The notes under the pieces: generated by a model
The model's input: the letters and a program-made list of their open reading frames with translations, nothing else
What the model was told of the DNA's origin: nothing
The model's database searches: none
Source: Mycolicibacterium sp. 018/SC-01/001
GTDB lineage: Bacteria; Actinomycetota; Actinomycetes; Mycobacteriales; Mycobacteriaceae
Assembly: GCF_007096635.1 (NCBI RefSeq)
Contig: NZ_VKAA01000010.1
Coordinates: 1 to 64,000, forward strand
Length of the DNA: 64,000 nt
Reading direction: 5' to 3'
Part shown: one piece after another, positions 44,998-53,712 of the stretch
Layout of the letters: each line of letters opens with the position of its first letter
How positions within the stretch are numbered: the first letter of the stretch is position 1
Made by a program: the position numbers and the translations under genes

Positions 44998-45493
44998 GAC
45001 CGCTTCCTTTCGCGATGGGACGGCGATGCGCGAGCAGCGCGGTGAAGCGTTCGTAGCTGAGGATCGCGCATCCGTAGAACGCCACGTCGGAAACCACTTT
45101 GCCGAAGATCCAGCCGGCCGCGACGTTGCCGAACAAGAAGGGCCCGAGGTAGAAGGCCAGCGGCCGCACCGCGATGCTGTCGATCAGTTCTGCGGGACCG
45201 AATTCGATCGCGACACTGCGTAGTGCGAGCAGCGTGGCGACGACGGCGCGGGCACCGCGAGCGCGGTGGTGCTGAGCGCGGAAGGTCCATCGCAGGGCAG
45301 TCAGGAACGCGGCCGCGTAATAGCCCGCGGAGGCACCGACGGTCGCCGCGACGGCCGCGGCGGCCAGTGAGCCGGTGGCATCGTAGGCAAGTGCTGCGGC
45401 CCCGAATTCTGCTGCGGTTCCCGCGATTTCGCAGGGCAGGTAGCGCCGTGCCCATTCGCCGATTCGCGCTCGCATCGGCATTCGTGCGTTCAT
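44966..45493 (-). CDS. membrane protein of unknown function next to decarboxylase
   Basis: Small polytopic membrane protein of about 175 residues with three to four hydrophobic segments (IAGTAAEFGAAALAYDATG, AAAAVAATVGASAGYYAAAF, YLGPFLFGNVAAGWIFG). Its 3' end overlaps the decarboxylase start by 32 bases, which indicates coupled expression; it might move the polyamine or amino acid, but no transporter motif is recognised. I chose the ATG at 45493 (MNARMPM); the reading is open to 45547. Charged ends (KGSGHELAPT) face the cytosol by the positive-inside rule. Confidence 0.6.
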   Translation of the reverse strand: MNARMPMRARIGEWARRYLPCEIAGTAAEFGAAALAYDATGSLAAAAVAATVGASAGYYAAAFLTALRWTFRAQHHRARGARAVVATLLALRSVAIEFGPAELIDSIAVRPLAFYLGPFLFGNVAAGWIFGKVVSDVAFYGCAILSYERFTALLAHRRPIAKGSGHELAPTVSTA

Positions 45494-45602
45494 GGGGATA
45501 ACTGTCGCTCGACCGGATTGCGTGGTCTTGAGTAGCGCGCTACGCAACTCTGCCTGCGCGGTTGCGTACCACTACGCGCGCACCCCACTTGCGGACGCAT
45601 AT

Positions 45603-45616
45603 TGGAACACGTTCTA
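45603..45616. promoter_or_regulatory. KstR-like operator before LLM oxidoreductase
   Basis: TGGAACACGTTCTA fits the KstR consensus TNNAACNNGTTNNA at every fixed base. It ends 9 bases before the ATG at 45626, so it covers the promoter or the transcription start. KstR represses cholesterol-catabolic genes in mycobacteria. Confidence 0.7.
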
Positions 45617-45625
45617 ATTCACCTC

Positions 45626-46474
45626 ATGGACTTTGGGTTGGTGCTGTTCACCTCCGACCGCGGCATCACGCCCGCCGCGGCGGCCACGCTCGCCGATGAA
45701 CACGGGTTCTCCACGTTCTACGTGCCCGAGCACACCCACATCCCCATCAAGCGGCAGGCCGCACATCCGACGACCGGTGACGAGACGCTGCCCGACGACC
45801 GCTACATGCGCACCCTGGATCCGTGGGTGTCGCTGGGTACCGCGGCGGCGGTGACGTCGCGGGTGCGGCTGTCCACCGCGGTGGCGCTGCCTGTCGAGCA
45901 CGACCCGATCACGCTGGCCAAGTCGATCGCCACCCTCGATCACCTCTCGGGCGGCCGGGTGTCGCTGGGCGTCGGATTCGGCTGGAACACAGACGAACTC
46001 GCCGATCACAACGTGCCGCCGGGGCGCCGCCGCACGATGCTGCGCGAGTACCTGGAAGCGATGCGGGCGTTGTGGACCGAGGAAGAAGCGGCGTACGAGG
46101 GTGAGTTCGTGAACTTCGGCCCGTCCTGGGCGTGGCCCAAGCCGGTGCAGTCGCACATCCCCGTACTCGTCGGCGCCGCGGGCACCGAGAAGAACTTCAA
46201 GTGGATCGCGAAGTCGGCCGACGGCTGGATCACCACCCCTCGTGACTTCGACATCGACGCGCCGGTGAAACTCCTGCAGGACACCTGGGCCGCCGCCGGA
46301 CGCGAGGGCGCACCGCAGATCGTCGCCCTGGACTTCAAGCCGGACCCCGACAAGCTGGCGCACTGGCGCGAGCTCGGCGTCACCGAGGTGCTGTTCGGCT
46401 TCCCCGACCGCAGCCCCGACGAGGTCGCCGCCTACGTGGAGAGGCTCGCGGGCAAGCTCAGCGCCCTCGTGTGA
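45626..46474 (+). CDS. LLM-class F420-dependent oxidoreductase (Rv0953c type)
   Basis: Luciferase-fold oxidoreductase of 282 residues, likely F420- rather than FMN-dependent as is usual for such mycobacterial proteins. Recognised by GFSTFYVPEHTHIP, DPWVSLGTAAAVTSRVRLST, LDHLSGGRVSLGVGFGWN and GAAGTEKNFKWIAKSADGWI. A KstR-like operator directly precedes it, pointing to sterol-linked expression. The ATG at 45626 (MDFGLVLF) is chosen; an upstream ATG at 45602 would overlap the operator. Divergent from the membrane protein-decarboxylase unit. Confidence 0.86.
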   Translation: MDFGLVLFTSDRGITPAAAATLADEHGFSTFYVPEHTHIPIKRQAAHPTTGDETLPDDRYMRTLDPWVSLGTAAAVTSRVRLSTAVALPVEHDPITLAKSIATLDHLSGGRVSLGVGFGWNTDELADHNVPPGRRRTMLREYLEAMRALWTEEEAAYEGEFVNFGPSWAWPKPVQSHIPVLVGAAGTEKNFKWIAKSADGWITTPRDFDIDAPVKLLQDTWAAAGREGAPQIVALDFKPDPDKLAHWRELGVTEVLFGFPDRSPDEVAAYVERLAGKLSALV

Positions 46475-46536
46475 TTGGTGCGCCGGCCTCCCCGGCACAC
46501 GTCCTAGGCTGGTGAGAACACCGGTCTGGGGGCCTG

Positions 46537-48051
46537 ATGTCCATCTCGATGATCCGCGCGCAGGAGCCGCAGCGCGTCGTCGATGCAGGCCGCACCCTGA
46601 CTGAGAAGGCGTCCGCCCTGGACGTGCTGATCGGCGAGCAGGTGCGCGCCGCGAACGCGATGCGGGAGAGCTGGTTCGGACGTGCGGCCACCGCCGCAGC
46701 GGCCAAGGCCTACCGCAACATACAGCAGGAGTATCTCGAGCACGAGAAACTGGCGGCGCTTGCTGCGGCCATGCGGTCCGGCGGCGCGGCGATGGTCGCG
46801 ATCCGCGCAGTGCTCCTGGCGTGGGCGGGCATTGCGGCGGCGATGTTCGACGTCAGCGATGCCGGCGTGGTGACGCCCCGCCCGCCGAACGACTCGGCGC
46901 CCTGGCTGGCCATCGCAGCGGCCTACACCAGGATCATTCAGCAGCTCATCGAACAATTCCTCACCGCCGATGAGACAACGGCCAACGGCATCGGCGCGAT
47001 CACTGCGGGCTGGTTACCCCAGAACAATCCCCTGCCCGGCGGCATCGATCCGGACAGCCTGAACAACGATCAGCTGACATGGCTGCAGAGCCTGGCCGGG
47101 TCGGGTGATCCGACGACCGGCGAAGGAGGCGTGGGCGTCCCCAACACCGACCTGTCGATAATGGGGATGACGCCCGACGGACGGATGTTCACGATTCAGG
47201 GCGACACCGGCGTCGGCATCGGCGAGACGGGCGGTCCGGGACCACGCGCCGAAGCGGGCGGGCACAACAACATCATCTTCTGGAAGATGGACGAACACGG
47301 AAAATGGGTGGTCGATGAGGTGGTCAACGACCCGTTTCCGAATACCCCTGGTGACATCTCGACGATCCCGACGTCGACGTTCAACAACGGCGACACCATG
47401 TACGCGTCGGTGATGAACGTCAGGAACTGGAACTCCGATCCGGCGCCCGGAGAGCCCGGGTGGTACACCCGAAGTTCTGAATTGTGGAAATCCACGGACG
47501 GCGGCAGAACCTGGACGAAGGCAGGACCCTCGTGGACCAACGGGAAAGGCAGCGACGACCCTTTTCAAGTCCAGAGCTTCGCTCCGCGCAACGATGGATA
47601 TGTGTACATGTACGGCTCCGAGAACGGCCGAACGAATGACGGCCTTCACGTCGCGCGTGTAGCTGTCGGGGATGTGGAAGACCCCGAGAAGTACCAGTAC
47701 TGGAACGGAGAGTCGTTCAGCGCTTCTCAGCCTCCACAGTCCAGCCCGGCGATACTGCCGCGGCCGGAGGGCTATTCGGGAGTGGGCGAGCCTAACGTGC
47801 ATTTTTACGACAACAAGGCGCTGCTGACCTTCACTGACGACCGTGGGAACATCTTCACCAGCTCGTCGACAGACGGCGTGAACTGGTCTCCACCGCAGTT
47901 GGTCACCTCACAACCAGGCGCCTACGGCGTGTTTCAATCCCCGCTGTCCGCAGGAGATTCCGTAGACGCATCCATATCGTTATGGAACCCCTACGGTACT
48001 CAGCTGATCAGCATCGCGAACTCCGATACGAAAGGGCTGGGCGCCTACTGA
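46537..48051 (+). CDS. WXG-type N-terminal domain fused to DUF4185 (putative arabinanase) domain
   Basis: Protein of 504 residues in two parts. Residues 1-105 form a helical ESX/WXG100-like domain: W46-F47-G48 in the turn (RESWFGRAA) and Y66-x3-E70 (YLEHE) after it, close to the YxxxD/E export signal. After a linker (about 140-200) residues 200-504 look like a DUF4185 five-bladed propeller (FTIQGDTG, TMYASVMNVRNW, KSTDGGRTWT, DGYVYMYGSENGR, NVHFYDNKALLTFT). DUF4185 members were recently shown to be endo-D-arabinanases (GH183) acting on mycobacterial arabinan. No signal peptide is present, consistent with type VII export. Its stop overlaps the next lipoprotein start (TGATG). Substrate is inferred from the family. 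Confidence 0.78.
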   Translation: MSISMIRAQEPQRVVDAGRTLTEKASALDVLIGEQVRAANAMRESWFGRAATAAAAKAYRNIQQEYLEHEKLAALAAAMRSGGAAMVAIRAVLLAWAGIAAAMFDVSDAGVVTPRPPNDSAPWLAIAAAYTRIIQQLIEQFLTADETTANGIGAITAGWLPQNNPLPGGIDPDSLNNDQLTWLQSLAGSGDPTTGEGGVGVPNTDLSIMGMTPDGRMFTIQGDTGVGIGETGGPGPRAEAGGHNNIIFWKMDEHGKWVVDEVVNDPFPNTPGDISTIPTSTFNNGDTMYASVMNVRNWNSDPAPGEPGWYTRSSELWKSTDGGRTWTKAGPSWTNGKGSDDPFQVQSFAPRNDGYVYMYGSENGRTNDGLHVARVAVGDVEDPEKYQYWNGESFSASQPPQSSPAILPRPEGYSGVGEPNVHFYDNKALLTFTDDRGNIFTSSSTDGVNWSPPQLVTSQPGAYGVFQSPLSAGDSVDASISLWNPYGTQLISIANSDTKGLGAY

Positions 48052-48392
48052 TGGCAAGGCATACCCACGCTGCGAACAGTCCGATCTGTGCGAAGGTAGC
48101 GATCCTTGCCCCAGCCTGTGTCCCGGCCGAGGAACCGGGTGACAGCGCGCCGTCGGCTACGGTGGCACCTGAAAACCTGCCAGACATCTCGAGCTTTGCA
48201 GAGGACACCTCGGGCCGGTACGCACTCAATAGGCTTCGCGTCCAAGGCTTCTCCTTCTCGACGCTTGAAACGATCGAGGCGATCGGGGACGACCCGGACG
48301 TGGTGGCTGTACGGCAGACAGAGCGATCATCACGACGATTCTCTGGGCGTGTTCTGATGATCAGACATTCCGGAGTGCGGAGGACTCTATGA
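48051..48392 (+). CDS. short lipoprotein, degenerate paralog of the next two genes
   Basis: Predicted 113-residue lipoprotein (lipobox LAPAC) whose start overlaps the upstream gene (TGATG). The part ENLPDISSF...YALNRLRVQGFSFST aligns with GFPDLSSL...YEVVDTPRVQGFAFTT of the next gene, but after that the reading departs and the conserved Cys/GPRPD/GPG portion is missing. Shifting frame gives an end SLGVF-stop at 48357 that looks like the TTVF and TLLF ends of the paralogs. It is either a truncated, still coupled gene or a decaying copy. Confidence 0.5.
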   Translation: MARHTHAANSPICAKVAILAPACVPAEEPGDSAPSATVAPENLPDISSFAEDTSGRYALNRLRVQGFSFSTLETIEAIGDDPDVVAVRQTERSSRRFSGRVLMIRHSGVRRTL

Positions 48393-48949
48393 CACTGATC
48401 AAGGGTCGGACATGGAGCGTCCTCGGCATCGCTACCCTCCTCGTGACCTCTGCCTGCGGGTCGACCAGTCACTCGACCCACGCCCCGGTGTCACAACAGT
48501 CGATGACGACCGCGGGCCCGCCGCCTTCCGTTGGGTTCCCTGATCTGTCATCGCTGAACACAGCCGACGTCCACCGCTACGAGGTCGTCGACACGCCGCG
48601 TGTCCAGGGGTTCGCTTTCACCACTGCCGATGGCCTGCACTGCGCCAACAATGCCTACCCGACACCGGACTCAGAGTGGGTACGCTGTTGGGGCCCACGC
48701 CCAGACAGAGGCCCCGGACTGTGGAGCGTACGAGCCGATCGCAACGCTGCCGCAACCGTCGAGCAGCTCGCCTCGAACCCCGATTTCACTGACGTTCCGA
48801 CTGTCTCACCTCCGCTGTTGCCGGCATCGAGCAAAATCGATGCAGAAAAGGGGGTTTCGACATGTGGCATCACCGCTGACAACGTGACCGCATGCAAGGT
48901 CGGGGACCACGGATTCGTACTGAGCCCGACTGCAACCACGGTCTTCTGA
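48389..48949 (+). CDS. lipoprotein of the WXG-DUF4185 locus, first full paralog
   Basis: Exported lipoprotein of 186 residues: signal peptide with lipobox VTSAC, Ser/Thr/Pro linker, then a domain with GFPDLSSLNT, RVQGFAFTTADGLHC, CWGPRPDRGPGLWSV, CGITADNVTACKVGDHGFVLSP. Four cysteines are conserved with the next gene, so two disulfides are likely on the outer face of the membrane. ATG overlaps the preceding stop (ATGA) and its own stop overlaps the next start (TGATG). A surface-anchored partner or immunity protein for the upstream DUF4185 protein is the most natural reading, but is inference. Confidence 0.7.
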   Translation: MTLIKGRTWSVLGIATLLVTSACGSTSHSTHAPVSQQSMTTAGPPPSVGFPDLSSLNTADVHRYEVVDTPRVQGFAFTTADGLHCANNAYPTPDSEWVRCWGPRPDRGPGLWSVRADRNAAATVEQLASNPDFTDVPTVSPPLLPASSKIDAEKGVSTCGITADNVTACKVGDHGFVLSPTATTVF

Positions 48950-49488
48950 TGCTCACCACTCGCGGAGGCCGACTTCTGCCGATATTGTCGCTCGTCGCCG
49001 CACTGGCCGCGTGCGGCGGTACGACCGCCGGCCAAGCTGCGCCCACCACGCCGACTCTGCCACCAGGTTTCCCCGACCTGTCGGCGCTCGCTCAGGTCGA
49101 CACCAAGGACTACTTCGAGAGCTTTCCCTACTTCCGGGGTGTGCATTTCACGACGCCCGATGGCCTGGAGTGCGACAGCAACGACATGAATTCGCTCGAT
49201 GACCCGGCGGTCCGCAGACTCACGTGCGACGGGCCGCGGCCCGACAAGGGCCCTGGCACATGGAAAGTCGCCGTCTCGACCGACACGCCGGCGTCCATCG
49301 AACCCGGCACTCCGCCACTGAATCCAACGTATACCCCCGATGCCTCCACGCAGGCCACACCTCTTCCGCCGCAGCACAGAATCGACTACGAGGGCATCCG
49401 GTGCGGCGTCGACGAGAAGGGGACGACGGCGTGCACAGTCGGTGAGCACGGGTTCCTGCTCACCCCCACCACCACACTGCTGTTCTAG
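48949..49488 (+). CDS. lipoprotein of the WXG-DUF4185 locus, second full paralog
   Basis: Lipoprotein of 179 residues, paralogous to its neighbour: lipobox LAAC (ALAACGG), GFPDLSALAQ, FRGVHFTTPDGLEC, CDGPRPDKGPGTWKV, CGVDEKGTTACTVGEHGFLL. The spacing of the four mature cysteines is kept while the linker and loops differ. The ATG at 48949 is chosen because it gives the signal peptide at once. Its TAG at 49486-49488 shares the CTAG with the stop of the convergent thiolase-like gene. Confidence 0.7.
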   Translation: MLTTRGGRLLPILSLVAALAACGGTTAGQAAPTTPTLPPGFPDLSALAQVDTKDYFESFPYFRGVHFTTPDGLECDSNDMNSLDDPAVRRLTCDGPRPDKGPGTWKVAVSTDTPASIEPGTPPLNPTYTPDASTQATPLPPQHRIDYEGIRCGVDEKGTTACTVGEHGFLLTPTTTLLF

Positions 49489-51014
49489 CGCAGAACCGCC
49501 CGGTTGCCCTTATCCGTCGTCGTGACAACGACATTCGCGCCCAGTGGGTCTCCTTCGGACATCAGCGCGACCAATCCTTCGTCCTCGGTGGTCGCCATGA
49601 AGCGGGAGCCGTCGGCATCGAGCCGACCGACGATGATGCCGGTGCGCACCGGCCAGTCATAACGCACCGAATAGGTCTCGACGACGCCGGAACCCTCGGG
49701 CTGCTTCGTCACCGGCACCGTCGGCAACGCCGCCACCTGTTCGTTGAGCTCCGCGCTGCGCGAGGAACGCCATTCCACGGGTTGGGCCGAGTAGACGCCG
49801 ACCGAATACTTGCTCATGATGCCGCCGTTGGCGCCGACGAAGCCGAACTCACCTGGCGCATCGCGCATTCGACCGACAGTCTCAGCGATCGCGTGCACCG
49901 AATAGCTGTTGCCCGGCCCGCCGAAATACGGAAGGCCGCCGGTCACCGTGAGCCCACGGGGATCGTCACCGGCGACCCCGAGCGCCTCGGACACCACGAA
50001 GACGGGGAACGGGAAGCAGCTGTACAGGTCGAACGTCGAGATGTCACCGACGCCGATGCCGGCCACCCGCAGCGCCTCCTCGGCCGCATGCACCGCAGCC
50101 GGGCTGGCGCCCATGTCCACCCGGCTCAGCAGGGCCTGTTCGACGAGATCGGAATGGCCGTGGACGAAGACCCATTTCTCCTGCGGCACACCGTGGCGGC
50201 GAGCCGCCTCGACGGACATCACCACCAGCGCGGCGCCCTGGTTCACGGTGTCGCGGGCGACGAGATAGCGCGGGTAGGGATCGCAGATCATCCGGTTGTG
50301 ATCGGTGACGGTCTCGATCTCTTCGACCGTGCGCTCCACCGGCGACGACGAGAGTGGGTTCTTGGCCGCCACTTTCGACATGGGCGCGAACAGCTCGGCC
50401 ATCGCGTGCCGGTACTCCTGCACCCCCATGCCGAGCCTGGCCCGCCGGGCGTTGTCGAGCAGCCCGTATTGCACCGGGGCGCCGGTCAGCCCGTGCGTCA
50501 CGGTGTATTCGTCGATGTAGCTGTAGATCTGATGTCCACGGTCCTCGAGCTGACCGTCGACGTGCTCGGTGAAATCGGGCTTGTCGTCCCGATCGGCGAA
50601 GTACTTGGCCGTCGACCCCGGTTCCGATCCCATGATCATCACGACGTCGGCGTCCCCGGCGACGATCAAGCCGCCCGCCTCGGTCACGAGCTTCTGCGGC
50701 CCCTGCCCACCGACCGGCTCCAGGACGACGCGTGCCGGATTCCCACCGAGGCGCTGCATCACCGAGCGCGGATAGTTGTTCGACTTCCCCAGCGTCGCCG
50801 GCATCGGCCCTGAGATCTCGAACTGGCGCAGCCCGAACACCGTGTCGATCGCCGCGGCAACGGCTGCGACATCCGCTCCGGTGTCGGTCAGCGCGGCCCG
50901 CGCGGCCTCCGTCGCCAGCTCCACGGCCGACATCCCGCGATAGCCGGGGTCGTCGATCCGTTCGGTGAACTGCCCCACTCCGACCACCACCGGTGTACGC
51001 GGATCCATCGGCAT
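49485..51014 (-). CDS. thiolase-like protein (acetyl-CoA acetyltransferase family)
   Basis: Protein of 509 residues with a thiolase fold of the SCP2-type branch. It begins TPVVVGVGQFTER; the region where thiolases carry the nucleophilic cysteine reads VVLEPVGGQGPQKLV, without cysteine; FDLYSCFPFPVFVVSEALG and FGGPGNSYSVHAIAE follow the branch pattern, and a C-terminal OB-like extension of about 100 residues is present. It may bind acyl-CoA or work with a partner rather than act as a classical thiolase. ATG at 51014 has aggaggcttgcc. A KstR-like site lies 38 bases upstream of it. Confidence 0.78.
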   Translation of the reverse strand: MPMDPRTPVVVGVGQFTERIDDPGYRGMSAVELATEAARAALTDTGADVAAVAAAIDTVFGLRQFEISGPMPATLGKSNNYPRSVMQRLGGNPARVVLEPVGGQGPQKLVTEAGGLIVAGDADVVMIMGSEPGSTAKYFADRDDKPDFTEHVDGQLEDRGHQIYSYIDEYTVTHGLTGAPVQYGLLDNARRARLGMGVQEYRHAMAELFAPMSKVAAKNPLSSSPVERTVEEIETVTDHNRMICDPYPRYLVARDTVNQGAALVVMSVEAARRHGVPQEKWVFVHGHSDLVEQALLSRVDMGASPAAVHAAEEALRVAGIGVGDISTFDLYSCFPFPVFVVSEALGVAGDDPRGLTVTGGLPYFGGPGNSYSVHAIAETVGRMRDAPGEFGFVGANGGIMSKYSVGVYSAQPVEWRSSRSAELNEQVAALPTVPVTKQPEGSGVVETYSVRYDWPVRTGIIVGRLDADGSRFMATTEDEGLVALMSEGDPLGANVVVTTTDKGNRAVLR

Positions 51015-51051
51015 GGCAAGCCTCCTGACAGGTGTTGATTCGAGAGGCTAA

Positions 51052-51065
51052 TAGAACCGGTTGCA
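51052..51065. promoter_or_regulatory. KstR-like operator before thiolase-like gene
   Basis: TAGAACCGGTTGCA fits TNNAACNNGTTNNA at every fixed base. It lies in the divergent gap between the thiolase-like gene and the small membrane-protein gene, so it could control either. Confidence 0.65.
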
Positions 51066-51102
51066 GTTCTTCGTACCGGGGTCAACCGGGTACTCACCCG
51101 GC

Positions 51103-51285
51103 ATGGCCCGCGGCGAACATCCCCAACGCACCGTGTTCTACGGCGCCTGCCTGCTGGCCGCGGCATTTCTGTCGTGCTGGGTGGCGGCCTCGGTGCACAT
51201 CACCTGGGTCTCGGCGCTCATCTACGTCGCGGCTGCGATCGCGACGTGCGTCGGCTTGGTGATGACGCTGCGCGACTACGGCTAG
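51103..51285 (+). CDS. 60-residue membrane protein
   Basis: Small protein starting MARGEHPQRTVFYGA with two hydrophobic helices (about 13-32 and 35-54) and a short polar end RDYG. No ribosome site is clear, so a leaderless message is possible. It lies in front of the strong hairpin shared with sucD. The composition is plausible for a real small membrane protein, but I do not recognise a family. Confidence 0.5.
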   Translation: MARGEHPQRTVFYGACLLAAAFLSCWVAASVHITWVSALIYVAAAIATCVGLVMTLRDYG

Positions 51286-51301
51286 CACCGGCACACACGA
51301 C

Positions 51302-51349
51302 ACTGCGGCCAGATCGCCGATCCACGAGGGAGGACGATCTGGCCGCAGT
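51302..51349. terminator. bidirectional hairpin downstream of sucD
   Basis: ACTGCGGCCAGATCG (51302-51316) pairs perfectly with 51335-51349 around an 18-base loop, between the convergent sucD and small membrane-protein genes. No T run follows on either strand. Confidence 0.75.
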
Positions 51350-51363
51350 CTCGGCGCGGTGGG

Positions 51364-52266
51364 TTAGAGGCTCTCGAAGATCTCCCGGGCCAGCTTGGCG
51401 GTCTCCGACGGCGTCTTGCCGACCTTGACGCCTGCTGCCTCCAAGGCTTCCTTCTTGCCCTGCGCGGTGCCCGCACCATCGGAGACGATCGCGCCCGCAT
51501 GGCCCATCGTCTTGCCCTCGGGGGCGGTGAAGCCCGCGACGTAGCCGACGACCGGCTTGGTGACGTTCGCCTTGATGTATTCGCCGGCCTTCTCCTCGGC
51601 GTCGCCGCCGATCTCGCCGATCATGACGATGAGCTTGGTCTCGGGGTCCTTCTCGAACGCCTCGATGGCGTCGATGTGGGTGGTGCCGATGACTGGGTCA
51701 CCGCCGATGCCGATGGCCGTCGAGAAGCCGAGATCACGCAGCTCGTACATCATCTGGTAGGTCAGCGTGCCCGACTTCGAGACCAGCCCGATCGGGCCCT
51801 TGCCGGTGATGTTGTTCGGCGTGATGCCGACCAGCGACTCGCCCGGGGTGATGATGCCGGGGCAGTTGGGGCCGATGATGCGGGTCTTCTCACCCTTTTC
51901 GACGTTGTAGGCCCACGCGTACGCGCTGTCCTGCACCGGGATTCCTTCGGTGATGACCACCAGCAGCGGGATCTCGGCGTCGATGGCCTCGATGATCGCG
52001 TCCTTCGAGAAGGCCGGCGGCACGAAGGCGATCGACACGTCGGCGCCGGTCTCCTTCATCGCCTCGGCCACCGAACCGAACACCGGCAGCTCGATGTCTT
52101 GGCCCTCTTTATTTTGGTGCGTGACTACCGTGCCCGCCTTGCGCGCATTCACACCGCCGACGACCTGGGTGCCGGCCTTGAGCATCAGCTTGGTGTGCTT
52201 GGTGCCCTCACCGCCGGTGATGCCCTGGACGATGACCTTGCTGTCCTTGTTCAAAAAGATCGACAT
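51364..52266 (-). CDS. sucD: succinyl-CoA synthetase alpha subunit
   Basis: Alpha subunit (300 residues) of the TCA-cycle enzyme that converts succinyl-CoA to succinate with ATP or GTP formation. CoA-binding start [28 protein letters not shown], and [15 protein letters not shown], which contains the phosphohistidine. ATG 12 bases after the sucC stop; both are made from one message. The C terminus FESL is normal. Confidence 0.97.
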   Translation of the reverse strand: MSIFLNKDSKVIVQGITGGEGTKHTKLMLKAGTQVVGGVNARKAGTVVTHQNKEGQDIELPVFGSVAEAMKETGADVSIAFVPPAFSKDAIIEAIDAEIPLLVVITEGIPVQDSAYAWAYNVEKGEKTRIIGPNCPGIITPGESLVGITPNNITGKGPIGLVSKSGTLTYQMMYELRDLGFSTAIGIGGDPVIGTTHIDAIEAFEKDPETKLIVMIGEIGGDAEEKAGEYIKANVTKPVVGYVAGFTAPEGKTMGHAGAIVSDGAGTAQGKKEALEAAGVKVGKTPSETAKLAREIFESL

Positions 52267-52278
52267 GGTTCGTGTCCC

Positions 52279-53442
<1,164 letters not shown>

Positions 53443-53579
53443 GGACTCTCAGACCATCCCTGTCTGTCGGCGGCTGGTAGGTGTGTGCCCGACGGGCTCC
53501 AGAGGGGACTGTATCGACCTCGCAATCCGAAGTCGGCACCGCCTGCCCGTCATGTGGTCGATCTCACCGGCCCCCTAAT

Positions 53580-53595
53580 CGTGATTCAGGTCACA
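53580..53595. promoter_or_regulatory. CRP-type palindrome between sucC and M23 peptidase gene
   Basis: CGTGATTCAGGTCACA matches TGTGA-N6-TCACA at 9 of 10 fixed bases. A weaker second match, TGTGGTCGATCTCACC, lies at 53553-53568. They are in the 270-base gap between two divergent genes. Confidence 0.65.
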
Positions 53596-53712
53596 TTCTC
53601 GCGTCCACTACAGTCCGGGGTTGGCACTCGCATTGGATTTTGGTTAACGTCCTGTGGTCTAGATAACGGTCTGGTCACGACGGCTCACGACAGAGATTAA
53701 GGACCTTTCAGG

